Shown one piece after another: positions 20,066 to 28,774 of a stretch of 64,000 nucleotides of DNA (positions within the stretch are counted from its first letter, which is position 1; each line of letters begins with the position of its first letter). The DNA lies in contig NZ_MUNO01000041.1 of assembly GCF_002001015.1 (NCBI RefSeq), positions 62,001 through 126,000 of the forward strand, in the 5' to 3' direction. The translations under genes and the position numbers were made by a program. The notes under the pieces were generated by a model. It saw nothing but the letters and a program-made list of their open reading frames with translations. It was not told the DNA's origin and made no database searches. The DNA comes from Polaromonas sp. A23 (GTDB lineage Bacteria; Pseudomonadota; Gammaproteobacteria; Burkholderiales; Burkholderiaceae_C).

Positions 20066-20773
20066 TCAGGGTTTGGAATAGCTGAGCTCAGGATACCAGT
20101 CGCCGCCCCGGCCTTCAGGCGTGCTGTCCAGGATGGTCCAAAGCGGCATCAGGTCGGGCGCGCCGCGCGGGTCCTGGCCCGGGTCTGCGGTGCTCATCCC
20201 CATCTCGCCGCTCCAGAAATGACGCATGCTGCCGTCGCGCCGCGTGAAGACATTGAAGGCCGGCTCGTCCGCGTCGTCTGCGCTCACATAGTCGCGCGTG
20301 TAATCGCCACTGGTATCCGAATAAAGCCTCAGGTGACGCCAGCCGCGTTCTTTCTTGAACGCCAGCAGGCGCGCGATGGGTGAGCGCGCCACCACCACCA
20401 GTGCGATGCGCTGCGCAACATCTTCGGCTTCGCCGTCCCAGGCCGACAGCAGCGAGGTGCACATCGGGCAAGGCTGTTTGCGCTGGGGCCCGAACATGTA
20501 GCTGTAAACAGCCAGCGTTTGCTTGCCTGCGAACAGTTCCGACAAGCGCACCGGGCCGTCTTCGCCTTCAAAGGCGTAGTCTTTCGGCAGCACGCCGCCG
20601 GGCGGCAGCTCGCGGCGCTGCAGCGCCACTTTTTCGATGTGGCGCCTGAGCTCGATCTCCTCGGCGAGGAGCGCGTCACGCGCGCGGCGGTAGTCGCCAC
20701 TTTCGTTCGGAAAACGAACCCCGTTCTTCTGCGCCAGTTCGTTTGCCGATTTCAGTGCTTGCTGTGTGCTCAT
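20066..20773 (-). CDS. DUF899 thioredoxin-like protein
   Basis: 235 residues from ATG 20773 (MSTQQALKSANELAQKNG); the ORF upstream of this is not conserved-looking. Family features are the N-terminal ELRRHIEKVALQRRELPPGG, the thioredoxin-like CPMCTSLLSAW with two Cys, and the later HFWSGEMG segment. DUF899 proteins have a peroxiredoxin-like fold but no established reaction. Fifth or sixth gene of the operon divergent from TetR. Confidence 0.88.
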   Translation of the reverse strand: MSTQQALKSANELAQKNGVRFPNESGDYRRARDALLAEEIELRRHIEKVALQRRELPPGGVLPKDYAFEGEDGPVRLSELFAGKQTLAVYSYMFGPQRKQPCPMCTSLLSAWDGEAEDVAQRIALVVVARSPIARLLAFKKERGWRHLRLYSDTSGDYTRDYVSADDADEPAFNVFTRRDGSMRHFWSGEMGMSTADPGQDPRGAPDLMPLWTILDSTPEGRGGDWYPELSYSKP

Positions 20774-20829
20774 GGTCACTCTCCAGCTAGTTGGTTTGTG
20801 TGACGCTTTGTTGGCCGGGCCGGAAAGCG

Positions 20830-21312
20830 CTACTTCACCCGGCGGTATGTCGCCGTCATGAAACGCTTCCAGCTGCCGTCCGGCTGCAGCGTCTGCGAGT
20901 GCAATGTCCGCTCGTTCTTGCTTTTGATGGTGATCACGTCCTGGTAACGCACCGTTTTGCCGTCGCCGGCAAAGCTGGGGCCTTCGGTGTCCAGCGTCAG
21001 CACCTTGCCGGCTGCGTCCAGTGTGCCGCGATAAATCCACATGTGCGACATCATGGAGCCGGTCCAGCTGCCGAGGTAAGTCTTTTTCTCCACGTCGTAG
21101 CCCAGGGTCATCAGCATCTCGGCGGTGCCGCCTCCGGGCATGGTGCCGGTGCCTTCACAGACCACCCACAGCCCGCCGAGGCTGCGCACGTGTTCAGTGC
21201 CCGAACTCTTCATGACCTGCGCGTCGGGGCCCATGTCGCACTCACCCTCCATGGTCCACTCGCCCAGCAGCTGGTCCAGCCACTGGTGTTCCTTTTGCGG
21301 TTTGCTTTCCAT
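20830..21312 (-). CDS. DUF1579 protein
   Basis: 160 residues, typical of the DUF1579 family: QWLDQLLGEWTMEGECDM, then VRSLGGLWVVCEGTG and the C-terminal WKRFMTATYRRVK. It is predicted to be a lipocalin-like beta barrel in the cytoplasm. TAGGAG precedes ATG. It belongs to the detoxification-type operon; no reaction is known. Confidence 0.85.
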   Translation of the reverse strand: MESKPQKEHQWLDQLLGEWTMEGECDMGPDAQVMKSSGTEHVRSLGGLWVVCEGTGTMPGGGTAEMLMTLGYDVEKKTYLGSWTGSMMSHMWIYRGTLDAAGKVLTLDTEGPSFAGDGKTVRYQDVITIKSKNERTLHSQTLQPDGSWKRFMTATYRRVK

Positions 21313-21385
21313 TCAACAATCTCCTAAGGGCAAAAAAGAGCGGCCGCCCCGTGGCCGGCGTGCATCCGATTTCATGCAGGCGTGT

Positions 21386-21733
21386 TCATGAGGCCATCTG
21401 CGGCAGGTCGGACCACACCGGTCTTACCTCGATCGTTGCCGCCTTGGCCATTGGGTGACTGGCGGCAATGTCAATCGCTTCCTGTTCGTCGGCGCATTCA
21501 ATCAGCCCATATGCAGCCATTTTTTCCTTGCTGTTGGCGAAGGGGCCGGCGGTCAGTACGCGTTTGCCCTCCCGCACACGCACCGTCGTCGCTTCCCCGG
21601 GCGGGCGCAGCGGGTTGCTCTGCTTCAGGATGGCGCGTTTTTCCATGTCCTTGACCCAAACGCCGATCTCGCCGACCAGTGCAGGCGTGGGTACAAAGGA
21701 CGCGTCGTGGCAGATGATCAGCAGATATTGCAT
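21386..21733 (-). CDS. YCII-related (DGPF-type) protein
   Basis: 115 residues from ATG 21733 (MQYLLIICHDASFVPTP). The YCII fold is a ferredoxin-like dimer; here the segment VRVREGKRVLTAGPFANSKE corresponds to the region preceding the family's 'DGPF' loop (here AGPF), and AYGLIECADEQEAI follows. In many bacteria such genes sit with ECF sigma factors and PhnB-like genes; here with a TetR regulator. Its 5' neighbour (VOC) ends 14 bp upstream. Confidence 0.85.
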   Translation of the reverse strand: MQYLLIICHDASFVPTPALVGEIGVWVKDMEKRAILKQSNPLRPPGEATTVRVREGKRVLTAGPFANSKEKMAAYGLIECADEQEAIDIAASHPMAKAATIEVRPVWSDLPQMAS

Positions 21734-21747
21734 TCGGAAGCGCTCCT

Positions 21748-22179
21748 TCAAGGCATGGGCAGCGGGTTAATCACCATCCACGAAACACCGAAGCGGTCCA
21801 CCACCATGCCGAAAGCCGTGGCGTAGAAAGTTTTGCCAATGGCCATCTGCACCTGCCCGCCCGCGCTCAGCGCCTTGAACAGGCGCTCGGCCTCTGCATC
21901 TGTCGGCACGGTGATCGTCAGCGAGATGCCCTTGAATTCCGCATTGCCCGAGGCCATGCCGTCAGACGCCATGACGGTTGTTTCGCCAATGCGAAAACTC
22001 GCGTGCAGGATTTTTTCTTCGGTGCCGGGTGGCGGCGCGCAGCCGTCCGGGCCCGTCATGGGCTCCGGGTTTTCCTTGAAGCGCATCAGCCCGGTTACTT
22101 CAGCGCCCAGCGCCGTGCGGTAAAAGTTCAGGGCCTCTTCGCAGCGACCGTTAAAAAGCAGATACGGTTCGACTTTCAT
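21748..22179 (-). CDS. VOC family protein, PhnB-like
   Basis: 143 residues from ATG 22179 (MKVEPYLLFNGRCEEALNFY). PhnB-like glyoxalase/VOC fold: the first beta-alpha-beta-beta-beta unit ends in HASFRIGETTVMASDG, and the second ends in FGMVVDRFGVSWMVI, the family signature. VOC proteins bind a metal and small electrophiles or antibiotics; the ligand is unknown. GGAG-type ribosome site (AAAAGGAGCACACC). Part of the TetR-linked operon, paralogous to the first gene. Confidence 0.88.
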   Translation of the reverse strand: MKVEPYLLFNGRCEEALNFYRTALGAEVTGLMRFKENPEPMTGPDGCAPPPGTEEKILHASFRIGETTVMASDGMASGNAEFKGISLTITVPTDAEAERLFKALSAGGQVQMAIGKTFYATAFGMVVDRFGVSWMVINPLPMP

Positions 22180-22232
22180 GGTGTGCTCCTTTTGCAATGG
22201 TTGAGAAATCAATTGGCGCGCTTGTAGCAGAC

Positions 22233-22580
22233 CTACAGCGCGCGTCCGTCAAAGTGTGTCACTGCAACGCTTGCCAGATCAAGGTTTTCCAGGCAGCGGA
22301 TATTGATGGCTGCAATCTTGTTGCCCTTGGGGTCTACACCTTCGCCGAAAGGATGGATGCCGCATGTCGGACAAAACCGATGCTGGATGACATGTTTGTT
22401 GAAGACGTAGGTGCTGATGTCTTTTTCCGGCGTGAGAAGCCGCAGCTTGTCGTGCGGCACAAACCACAGCAGCGAACCCTTGCGTGAGCAGATCGAGCAG
22501 TTGCAGGCCAACGCCCCGGCGAGTTCGCCCTCCACTTCGAAGGCGATGCCGCCGCAGTGGCAGCTTCCCTTGTAGTTCAT
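22233..22580 (-). CDS. GFA family protein (second copy)
   Basis: 115 residues with GSCHCGGI, CNCSICSRKGSLLWF and CPTCGIHPFG zinc-binding segments. It starts 3 bp after the stop of the first operon gene, so translation is probably coupled. It is clearly related to the protein at 19650 but diverged outside the motifs, so not a recent duplicate. Confidence 0.9.
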   Translation of the reverse strand: MNYKGSCHCGGIAFEVEGELAGALACNCSICSRKGSLLWFVPHDKLRLLTPEKDISTYVFNKHVIQHRFCPTCGIHPFGEGVDPKGNKIAAINIRCLENLDLASVAVTHFDGRAL

Positions 22581-22583
22581 GGC

Positions 22584-23057
22584 TCAGGCCTCTGCGTAAG
22601 CTTGTTGCAGCTTTTTGATGTCCAGCTTGACCATCTGCATCATGGCTTTCATGACGCGCTCTGTCTTCACCGGGTCCTTGTCGCCCATCATCTTCATCAG
22701 CTCGCCGGGAATGATTTGCCATGACACGCCGAACTTGTCCTGCAGCCAGCCGCATTGCTGGATGGTGCCGCCGTCGGAAAGTTTTTCCCACAGATGGTCA
22801 ACTTCTTCCTGCGTCTTGCAGTCTACAAACAGCGATATGCCTGGCGCAAAGCCGAAGTCTGAGCCGGCGTTCAGCACCATGAACTGCTGGCCCTCGATCT
22901 CGAAAGTGCCCGTCATGAACGAGCCTGGCACACCTGGCCCGGTGCTGCCGTAGCGCCGGACATCGCCGATCTTCGAGTTTTTGAAGACCGAGGTGTAGAA
23001 ATTGAGAGCCTCTTCGGCCTGGGTGCCGAAGGTCAGAAACGTGGTGATTTTTTGCAT
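22584..23057 (-). CDS. VOC family protein, PhnB-like (first operon gene)
   Basis: 157 residues from ATG 23057 (MQKITTFLTFGTQAEEALNFY) with AAGGAGTCC upstream. The signature CGWLQDKFGVSWQIIP and an extended C-terminal helix (VMKAMMQMVKLDIKKLQQAY) are seen in the 3-demethylubiquinone-methyltransferase-like subgroup of PhnB proteins. It is the first gene of the minus-strand operon, transcribed away from the TetR gene across a 132-bp gap with candidate operators. Confidence 0.9.
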   Translation of the reverse strand: MQKITTFLTFGTQAEEALNFYTSVFKNSKIGDVRRYGSTGPGVPGSFMTGTFEIEGQQFMVLNAGSDFGFAPGISLFVDCKTQEEVDHLWEKLSDGGTIQQCGWLQDKFGVSWQIIPGELMKMMGDKDPVKTERVMKAMMQMVKLDIKKLQQAYAEA

Positions 23058-23158
23058 GCCGGACTCCTTGGAAAAATTTGGAAATAACTCAAAACAGTTG
23101 CCGAACCTCAAAATCAACGGTATTGTGTACGGCGTCCACAAGAGAATAGCAAAGATAA

Positions 23159-23171
23159 TGGACGCTGTCCA
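23159..23171. promoter_or_regulatory. Candidate TetR operator
   Basis: TGGAC-GCT-GTCCA dyad 19 bp before the TetR start. A related half site GGCGTCCACA occurs at about 23131-23140. Both lie between the divergent TetR and VOC genes, the expected place for autoregulation. Confidence 0.45.
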
Positions 23172-23189
23172 CATTAAACGTAACAAAAC

Positions 23190-23837
23190 ATGCCCTTCCC
23201 TTCGGTGACCCCGCCTCCCCGCAGCACCTACCGTCATGGCGACTTGCGGCGCGCGCTGCTGGAAGAGGGCATTGAGCTGGCGCGCACGGGCGGGCCTGAT
23301 GCTGTGGTGCTGCGTGAAGCCACGCGCCGCGCGGGTGTGGCGCCCAATGCCGCCTACCGCCACTTCGCCAGCCGCGAGGCCCTGCTGCATGCGGTGCGCG
23401 CGGCGGCGCTGTCCGCGGTGGCTGCGGCCATGGAAACCGAGCTGGCCAGCCTGCCCGCCGGTCTGCCGGCGGCCGACTTCGCCCGCGCCAGTGTTCGTGC
23501 CGTGGGCAGCGGTTATCTTCGCTTCGCCCAAACCGAGCCCGGCCTGTTCCGCACCGCCTTTGCCCGCTCCGACGTGTTGATGCAGGGCACGCCAGAAACG
23601 CCAACCGCCGGCCCCGGTGGCCTCAATCCTTTCGAACTGCTGGGCGCCGCGCTCGACAAGCTGGTGGAAGCCGGCGTGATGCCGCCCGAGCGCCGGCCCG
23701 GCGCCGAGTTTCTTGCCTGGTCAGCGGTGCATGGGCTGGCCATGCTGGTCGTTGACGGCCCGCTGGGGCCAATGATTGGCCCGCAGCTGCCGCAGATTGG
23801 GCAGCGCCTGCTGGACATGGTCGAAAAGGGCCTGTGA
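23190..23837 (+). CDS. TetR/AcrR family transcriptional regulator
   Basis: 215 residues. The N-terminal helix-turn-helix spans about 14-60 (YRHGDLRRALLEEGIELARTG, then VAPNAAYRHFASREALLHAV). The C-terminal ligand domain is of the WHG type, with GYLRFAQTEPGLFRTAF and HGLAMLVVDGPLG. It is divergent from the seven-gene GFA/VOC/DUF899/DUF1579/YCII operon and is its likely repressor; the inducer is unknown. Confidence 0.9.
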   Translation: MPFPSVTPPPRSTYRHGDLRRALLEEGIELARTGGPDAVVLREATRRAGVAPNAAYRHFASREALLHAVRAAALSAVAAAMETELASLPAGLPAADFARASVRAVGSGYLRFAQTEPGLFRTAFARSDVLMQGTPETPTAGPGGLNPFELLGAALDKLVEAGVMPPERRPGAEFLAWSAVHGLAMLVVDGPLGPMIGPQLPQIGQRLLDMVEKGL

Positions 23838-23866
23838 CCGCCGATTAACAATAAAAGGGGTTGTTG

Positions 23867-23910
23867 GCCCTTATCCCGCGGGCGCGAACAGCTATTAAAA
23901 AGAGAGCAAA
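23867..23910. repeat. Dispersed AGCTATT repeat copy
   Basis: GCCCTTATCCCGCGGGCGC then AGCTATTAAAAAGAGAGC, between the TetR gene and the convergent phosphatase gene. This is the clearest full-length copy in the window. Confidence 0.65.
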
Positions 23911-23955
23911 TGCAGTCAGCCGCGGGAAACCATGGCAACGGCTTTTCAGCAAGGC

Positions 23956-24279
23956 TCAGCGCAGATGGGGCGCCATCTTCTTCTCAAGCAGTGCCACCAG
24001 CTCCGGTTGCATGAAGGTGTAGTTGTCTGCAATGTCCAGGCACACCAGTTTCTTACCTTTGAGCTGCGGGCCGAACCGTTGCGCCAACTTGTTGCGGTGC
24101 GCGCGTTCCATCACGAAGATCACATCGGCCCAGCGAACCTGCTCCGCATCGAGCGGTGTGTCCGCGTCCGGCGCCAGGCCGGCTGAGTCAGTTTCAATGC
24201 CAGGGCGGCCTGCAAACTGCTGCTCCGCCGTGGGACTGCGAAGGCGGTTTCTGCTGCATATGAAAAGTAGCCGCTGCAT
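23956..24279 (-). CDS. Low-molecular-weight protein tyrosine phosphatase-like protein
   Basis: 107 residues from ATG 24279 (AGG at a suitable distance; a GTG two codons earlier is possible). The signature CSRNRLRS (Cys8, Arg14) is the CX5R phosphate loop near the N-terminus. It is shorter than classical LMW-PTPs (~150), lacking much of the middle, but matches a compact family. The acidic C-terminal LDIADNYTFM could provide the general acid. It lies 21 bp after the LysE gene on the same strand. Confidence 0.8.
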   Translation of the reverse strand: MQRLLFICSRNRLRSPTAEQQFAGRPGIETDSAGLAPDADTPLDAEQVRWADVIFVMERAHRNKLAQRFGPQLKGKKLVCLDIADNYTFMQPELVALLEKKMAPHLR

Positions 24280-24300
24280 GCGCACCTGGGTCGTCAGCGC

Positions 24301-24927
24301 TCAGCGCGCGCGGACTTCGTTGGCGGTGGTGACCAGCAGGCGCAGGCCCAACGCACCCACAATGGCGCCGGCAATGCGGTTCAGCCGCTGCCGCTGGCGC
24401 GCGTAACCCGCCTGCACGCGCGGGTGCGAAAATGCCAGGGCCAGAAAGATGTGCCAGCCAAGAGAGTTCAGAAAAACCAGGCCCACAGCCCAGGCCAGCA
24501 GCGAGGTACTGGGGTCTTGCGGAAGAGCGGTCGCAAAAACGCTGCCGAAGAACAGCGCCGACTTGGGGTTCATGATGTTGGTGAGAAAGCCCAGCCGAAA
24601 GGCAGCATACGGCGCGAGCATTTCAGCCGCCTGCCCATTGGCAGATGCGCCGGAGCGCCACAGCCGCCACGCTACGTAGCAAAGATAGATGCCCCCGGCG
24701 ACCTGTAGCGCGAAGCGCAGCCCCGGCATGGCCGCGAATACGGCGTTGACGCCAAGAATGGCCAACAAGGCCCAGGTCACCGCCACAGTGGTCACACCGA
24801 AGCTGGCATACAGCGCGCTTCTGCGCTGGCCGCCCGCCGCCAACTGGGAAATGACAAGCACATTGGCGCCCGGTGTCACAAGAACAACCCAGTGCAACAG
24901 CGCGATCGTGACAAGCGTGGTGAGCAT
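24301..24927 (-). CDS. LysE family translocator
   Basis: 208 residues from ATG 24927 (MLTTLVTIALLHWVVLVTPG). Six helices; the family motif VTPGANVLVISQLAAGGQRR is near residues 17-36, and a helix-breaking NIMNPKSALFFGSVF comes later. RhtB/LysE members export amino acids or homoserine lactones. Substrate unknown. It is divergent from the racemase-like gene and probably co-transcribed with the downstream phosphatase gene. Confidence 0.92.
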   Translation of the reverse strand: MLTTLVTIALLHWVVLVTPGANVLVISQLAAGGQRRSALYASFGVTTVAVTWALLAILGVNAVFAAMPGLRFALQVAGGIYLCYVAWRLWRSGASANGQAAEMLAPYAAFRLGFLTNIMNPKSALFFGSVFATALPQDPSTSLLAWAVGLVFLNSLGWHIFLALAFSHPRVQAGYARQRQRLNRIAGAIVGALGLRLLVTTANEVRAR

Positions 24928-25037
24928 GAGTGAAGCCTTGTTCAGAGAGAAAACAGCCAGCATAGCGGCTTTGCCCGGCCTCGCGGGCAGCCTTGCCAGA
25001 CTTGTTGTAAAACTGCTTTGGAAGGAATTCAACGCCC

Positions 25038-25742
25038 ATGCCACAACACATTGGAATCGTCGGCTGCTCCGCCGAAGGTGCTGCCCTTTGCTACCGCACT
25101 CTTTGCGCCGAGGGTGCACAGCTCCTCGGGCCCCACGCGCACCCAGAAATCTCCATGCACACACCCTCGCTGTCCGAGTATGTGGACTGCCTGGAGCGTG
25201 GCGACATGAAAGGCGTGGGCGAACTTATGATCGCCTCCGCCTACAAGCTCACCGCCATCGGCGCCGATTTTTTGATCTGCCCCGACAACACCATTCATCA
25301 GGCCTTTGACTATGTAGAGCCGCGCTCGCCCTTGCCCTGGCTGCATATTGCCGAGGTGGTGGCCGACGAAGCCGTGCGCCGCGGTTTTCGCCGCATCGGC
25401 ATCACTGGAACAAGCTGGCTGGTACGCAGCGAGGTCTATCCCGAAAAGTTCGCTGCGCGTGGCCTGCAATACCTGCGCCCCAGCGATGCAGAGCGCGACG
25501 AGCTGGGCCGCATCATCATGGACGAACTGGTGTGCGGGGTTTTCAGGCCCGAGGCGGTTGCCAGCTTCCAGCGCGTCATTGAACGAATGAAGAGCGAAGG
25601 TTGCGACGCCGTCGTGCTCGGCTGCACCGAGATCCCGCTCATCATCAACGACGGCAACTCGGCATTGCCCACGCTGGACTCGACACGCCTGCTGGCTCGG
25701 GCTGCATTGCAGCGTGCCATCGAGGAGCCGGAGTCGGCCTGA
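25038..25742 (+). CDS. Aspartate/glutamate racemase family protein
   Basis: 234 residues with the two catalytic Cys of PLP-independent racemases: Cys81 (LICPDNT) and Cys196 (LGCTEIPL). The N-terminus HIGIVGCSAEGAALCYR fits the YgeA-like subgroup. GAAGGAA precedes ATG. Divergent from a LysE-type exporter 110 bp away; an amino-acid substrate for both is possible but unproven. Its 3' end converges on the MFS gene with 19 bp between. Confidence 0.88.
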   Translation: MPQHIGIVGCSAEGAALCYRTLCAEGAQLLGPHAHPEISMHTPSLSEYVDCLERGDMKGVGELMIASAYKLTAIGADFLICPDNTIHQAFDYVEPRSPLPWLHIAEVVADEAVRRGFRRIGITGTSWLVRSEVYPEKFAARGLQYLRPSDAERDELGRIIMDELVCGVFRPEAVASFQRVIERMKSEGCDAVVLGCTEIPLIINDGNSALPTLDSTRLLARAALQRAIEEPESA

Positions 25743-25761
25743 AAACCAATGCGGCTTCTCC

Positions 25762-27228
25762 TCACGACACTTTGGCAGGCAGTATCCGGCGCGTTGCCGT
25801 GGCTCGGCTGGCAAGTGCCATGGCCAGCGCAATCACCACCAGAATCGCCGCCGCTGCAAACGTGACCTGCATTCCGGCAGCAACGGCTTCGGGCGGTGCG
25901 GCTGTGATGTCAACAGAGGCCGATGCAAACGCAAACACCGCGCCCATCACGGAGGCTCCGCTGATCAGCCCAAGATTGCGTGAGAGGCTGAGCATGCCGG
26001 AAATGACGCCTCGTTGCTCCGGCAACACGTCAACCATGACGGCGGTGTTGTTGGCCGCCTGAAACAGTTGATAACCGGGCGTCAGGACGGCGATGGCAAC
26101 CATGTAGCCCAGCACGCCGAACATTGCCGGCAGCACGCACAGCGCAAGCGCACCCGCTGCCATGGCAGTGAGTCCAGCAACGGCCGTGAACGGCGCGCCC
26201 ATGCGGTCCACCAGGCGCCCGGCGGGTACACCGCTCAGTGCGGAGATGATCGGGCCCATCGACATGACCAAGCCAACAAAAGCCAGCTTGAGCCCCAGCC
26301 CCTGGGACAGATAAAACGGCCCCACCACCAGAGTCGCCATCATCACCGTCGAGACCAGCACGTTCATGCCAAGGCTCGCACTCAGCATGGGGTCGCGGAA
26401 CATGGCCAGCCGGATCAAAGGCGATGCCACCCTCGCCTCAGTGAACACGAAGAGGCTGGCCCCAAGGCCAGCAGCCAACAGCAAAACCAGATTGAGCGAA
26501 CCAAAATTGCCACGCCCCATCGTGACGGCCAGTGCATACGCCGCGAGCGTGAGGGCAAGCAGCAACGTGCCCACCAGGTCAAAACCTGCGCGGGCGCCAT
26601 TGGGCTTCTGCTGGTCAAGAGGCAGGTAACGGTACGCAAGAAGAAAAGCCAGAATACCCAGCGGCATGTTGACGAGGAAGATAGCTTGCCAACCGAGCCC
26701 GGCAATCAGCACGCCACCGAGTGACGGACCGAGCGCGGTGCCAACAGCGGACATGGTGCCAAGCAGGCCCATGGCGCTGCCGGTTTTTGCCTTGGCCACC
26801 GTTTCGCCGACAAAGGCCATGGTGAGTGCCATCATGACGGCTGCCCCCAGGCCCTGGGCCGCCCGTGCGCCAATCAGCAGCCAGAGCGTAGGCGCCATGC
26901 CGCACAGGCCTGATGCCGCTGTGAACAGGAAAATTCCGGCAAGTAGCAGACGCCTTCGGCCAACAATGTCGCCCAGCCGCCCGACGCTGACGATCAAGGT
27001 CGTGATGGCGAGCAGATAGGCCAGCACGATCCACTGCACTTCCTGAAAAGACGCGTTGAAGGCTTGTGCCAGCGCTGGCAGGCCCACGTTGGCGATGCTG
27101 GTGCCCAGCGAAGACAGCAGCATCGAGAACGAAAGGCTGGCAAGCGCCCACCGCACCGAAATTACCTGCTTCGAACCTTCGCTTTCACTGCTTGCCGTAT
27201 CTTGATTTGTATTGATTGACGTCACCAT
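25762..27228 (-). CDS. MFS drug transporter, DHA2 (14-helix) type
   Basis: 488 residues from ATG 27228. Fourteen helices are apparent. The DHA2 motifs include WIVLAYLLAITTLIVSVGRLGDIVGRRR near residues 60-87 and LGPSLGGVL later. It probably expels hydrophobic toxic compounds with proton exchange. It is transcribed divergently from a LysR regulator, the usual control arrangement. Confidence 0.92.
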   Translation of the reverse strand: MVTSINTNQDTASSESEGSKQVISVRWALASLSFSMLLSSLGTSIANVGLPALAQAFNASFQEVQWIVLAYLLAITTLIVSVGRLGDIVGRRRLLLAGIFLFTAASGLCGMAPTLWLLIGARAAQGLGAAVMMALTMAFVGETVAKAKTGSAMGLLGTMSAVGTALGPSLGGVLIAGLGWQAIFLVNMPLGILAFLLAYRYLPLDQQKPNGARAGFDLVGTLLLALTLAAYALAVTMGRGNFGSLNLVLLLAAGLGASLFVFTEARVASPLIRLAMFRDPMLSASLGMNVLVSTVMMATLVVGPFYLSQGLGLKLAFVGLVMSMGPIISALSGVPAGRLVDRMGAPFTAVAGLTAMAAGALALCVLPAMFGVLGYMVAIAVLTPGYQLFQAANNTAVMVDVLPEQRGVISGMLSLSRNLGLISGASVMGAVFAFASASVDITAAPPEAVAAGMQVTFAAAAILVVIALAMALASRATATRRILPAKVS

Positions 27229-27306
27229 GAACTCCGTTTTCTGGCTCCCGAAATGGAGCTGTCTCAAGCGTAGTTCTTTGTCCGGTGTGGCGGAAGACGC
27301 AGCATT

Positions 27307-27323
27307 TGCATTTTATTCATGCA
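27307..27323. promoter_or_regulatory. Candidate LysR-type binding site
   Basis: TGCAT-TTTATTC-ATGCA dyad in the 136-bp space between the divergent MFS and LysR genes; it fits a T-N11-A LysR box. Confidence 0.45.
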
Positions 27324-27364
27324 CTCAACGCCATGTCACGGTCAAACTGCGCTATGGTCGGCGC

Positions 27365-28279
27365 ATGACCCTGCCCGACCTCAACCTGCTTGTCACCCTG
27401 GACGTGCTGCTTCAGGAAGGCAGCGTTGCACGTGCGGCAGAGCGTTTGCGGCTCAGCCCCTCCGCCATGAGCCGGGCACTGGCGCGCCTGCGCGAGACCA
27501 CCGGTGACCCGCTGCTGGTGCGGGCCGGGCGCGGCCTGGTTCCCACACCCCGGGCGCTGGAGCTGCGCGAACGCGTGAACCAGCTTGTGCAAGACGGGCA
27601 GGCGGTTTTGCGTCCGGCCAAAAAACTCAGGCTCAAGCAGCTGGTGCGCACCTTCACCCTGCGCACCAGCGACGGCTTTGTGGAGAACTTCGGCCCCAAG
27701 CTGATTGCCCGCATCAGCCAGGAGGCGCCCGGTGTACGGCTGCGCTTCATGCAAAAATCCGACAAAGACAGCACGCCCCTACGCGATGGCGTTGTCGACC
27801 TGGAAACAGGTGTGTTGGGGAAAACAACAGGGCCGGAGGTGCGGGTGCAGGCCTTGTTCCGTGACCGCTTCGTTGGCGTCGTACGCATGGGGCACCCCTT
27901 GAGCCAGGGCAAGCTCACGCCGGCACGCTACGCGGCAGGCAGGCACATCTGTGTTTCGCGGCGGGGCCAGGACAAAGGGCCGATTGACGAAGCCTTGAAT
28001 CCGCTAGGGCTGGAACGGGAAGTCGTCACCATAGTCGCGGGGTTTTCGGCAGCGCTGGCACTCGCCCGAACGTCCGACCTGATTGCCAGTGTTCCCGAGC
28101 GGCACACCGAAAACCTGCGCGCCGGCATGTACAGCTTTCCCCTTCCAGTCTCCGTGCCGGAGATCACGGTCTCGCTGTTCTGGCATCCGCGGCTGCATGC
28201 TGACCTGGCGCATCGCTGGCTGCGCGGCTGCGTACGCGACGTTTGCGCAGACCACCCCGCAGATTCAACAGCGCCCTGA
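27365..28279 (+). CDS. LysR family transcriptional regulator
   Basis: 304 residues from ATG 27365 (MTLPDLNLLVTLDVLLQEG). A winged HTH spans 1-65 (SVARAAERLRLSPSAMSRALARLRE) and a periplasmic-binding-like effector domain follows. The longer frame from 27212 overlaps the MFS start and is rejected. Likely regulates itself and the divergent efflux gene. Confidence 0.92.
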   Translation: MTLPDLNLLVTLDVLLQEGSVARAAERLRLSPSAMSRALARLRETTGDPLLVRAGRGLVPTPRALELRERVNQLVQDGQAVLRPAKKLRLKQLVRTFTLRTSDGFVENFGPKLIARISQEAPGVRLRFMQKSDKDSTPLRDGVVDLETGVLGKTTGPEVRVQALFRDRFVGVVRMGHPLSQGKLTPARYAAGRHICVSRRGQDKGPIDEALNPLGLEREVVTIVAGFSAALALARTSDLIASVPERHTENLRAGMYSFPLPVSVPEITVSLFWHPRLHADLAHRWLRGCVRDVCADHPADSTAP

Positions 28280-28398
28280 TCCGCTGCCAGGGCGCATCGC
28301 CGTCAGACCAGGGGGCAGAAAATTTGTCGTCCCTCGTCTGTCGGCCGCGCAGTTTTCTCCGGATACATTACGGGGAACAAAAAAGGGAGGAAGCTTGC

Positions 28399-28758
28399 AT
28401 GCCAGCCTGCGCCATCAGTCCATCGGATCGCCGCAAACAAGTCAGCCTGGTAGGCAACGACCTGCTCAGGCACTACGGCAAAAACCCCTATTACACCGTC
28501 GAGCAAGTTAAAAACGCCAACCGCCGGCAAGGCATCAAGGCCGACTTTGGCTGCTGGTCTCATGCCACCTTCAACACCCACGAAGACTTTGACAGCTACC
28601 ACGAGTCCATAGGCGAGAGCTGCGACTACCTGTCCATGAAGGGCGACATGTTGTCATCGGTCAGCACCGGGGGCGACAGCTCGTGGTTCGACCTCGACCT
28701 CTCGTGGCTGCAATTTCCCGATATAGACCTGTCGGCTTTCGATTTCTTTGACATTTGA
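28399..28758 (+). CDS. Small soluble protein, possibly DUF6559-like
   Basis: 119 residues from ATG 28399, with a strong GGGAGG ribosome site. The core LLRHYGKNPYYTVEQVKNANRR and CWSHATFNTHEDFDSYHESIGE resembles a small uncharacterised family I associate with DUF6559. The C-terminus is rich in Asp/Trp/Phe with no transmembrane helix. The next gene starts 17 bp downstream. Function unknown. Confidence 0.65.
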   Translation: MPACAISPSDRRKQVSLVGNDLLRHYGKNPYYTVEQVKNANRRQGIKADFGCWSHATFNTHEDFDSYHESIGESCDYLSMKGDMLSSVSTGGDSSWFDLDLSWLQFPDIDLSAFDFFDI

Positions 28759-28774
28759 TACATCCAGGCATCAC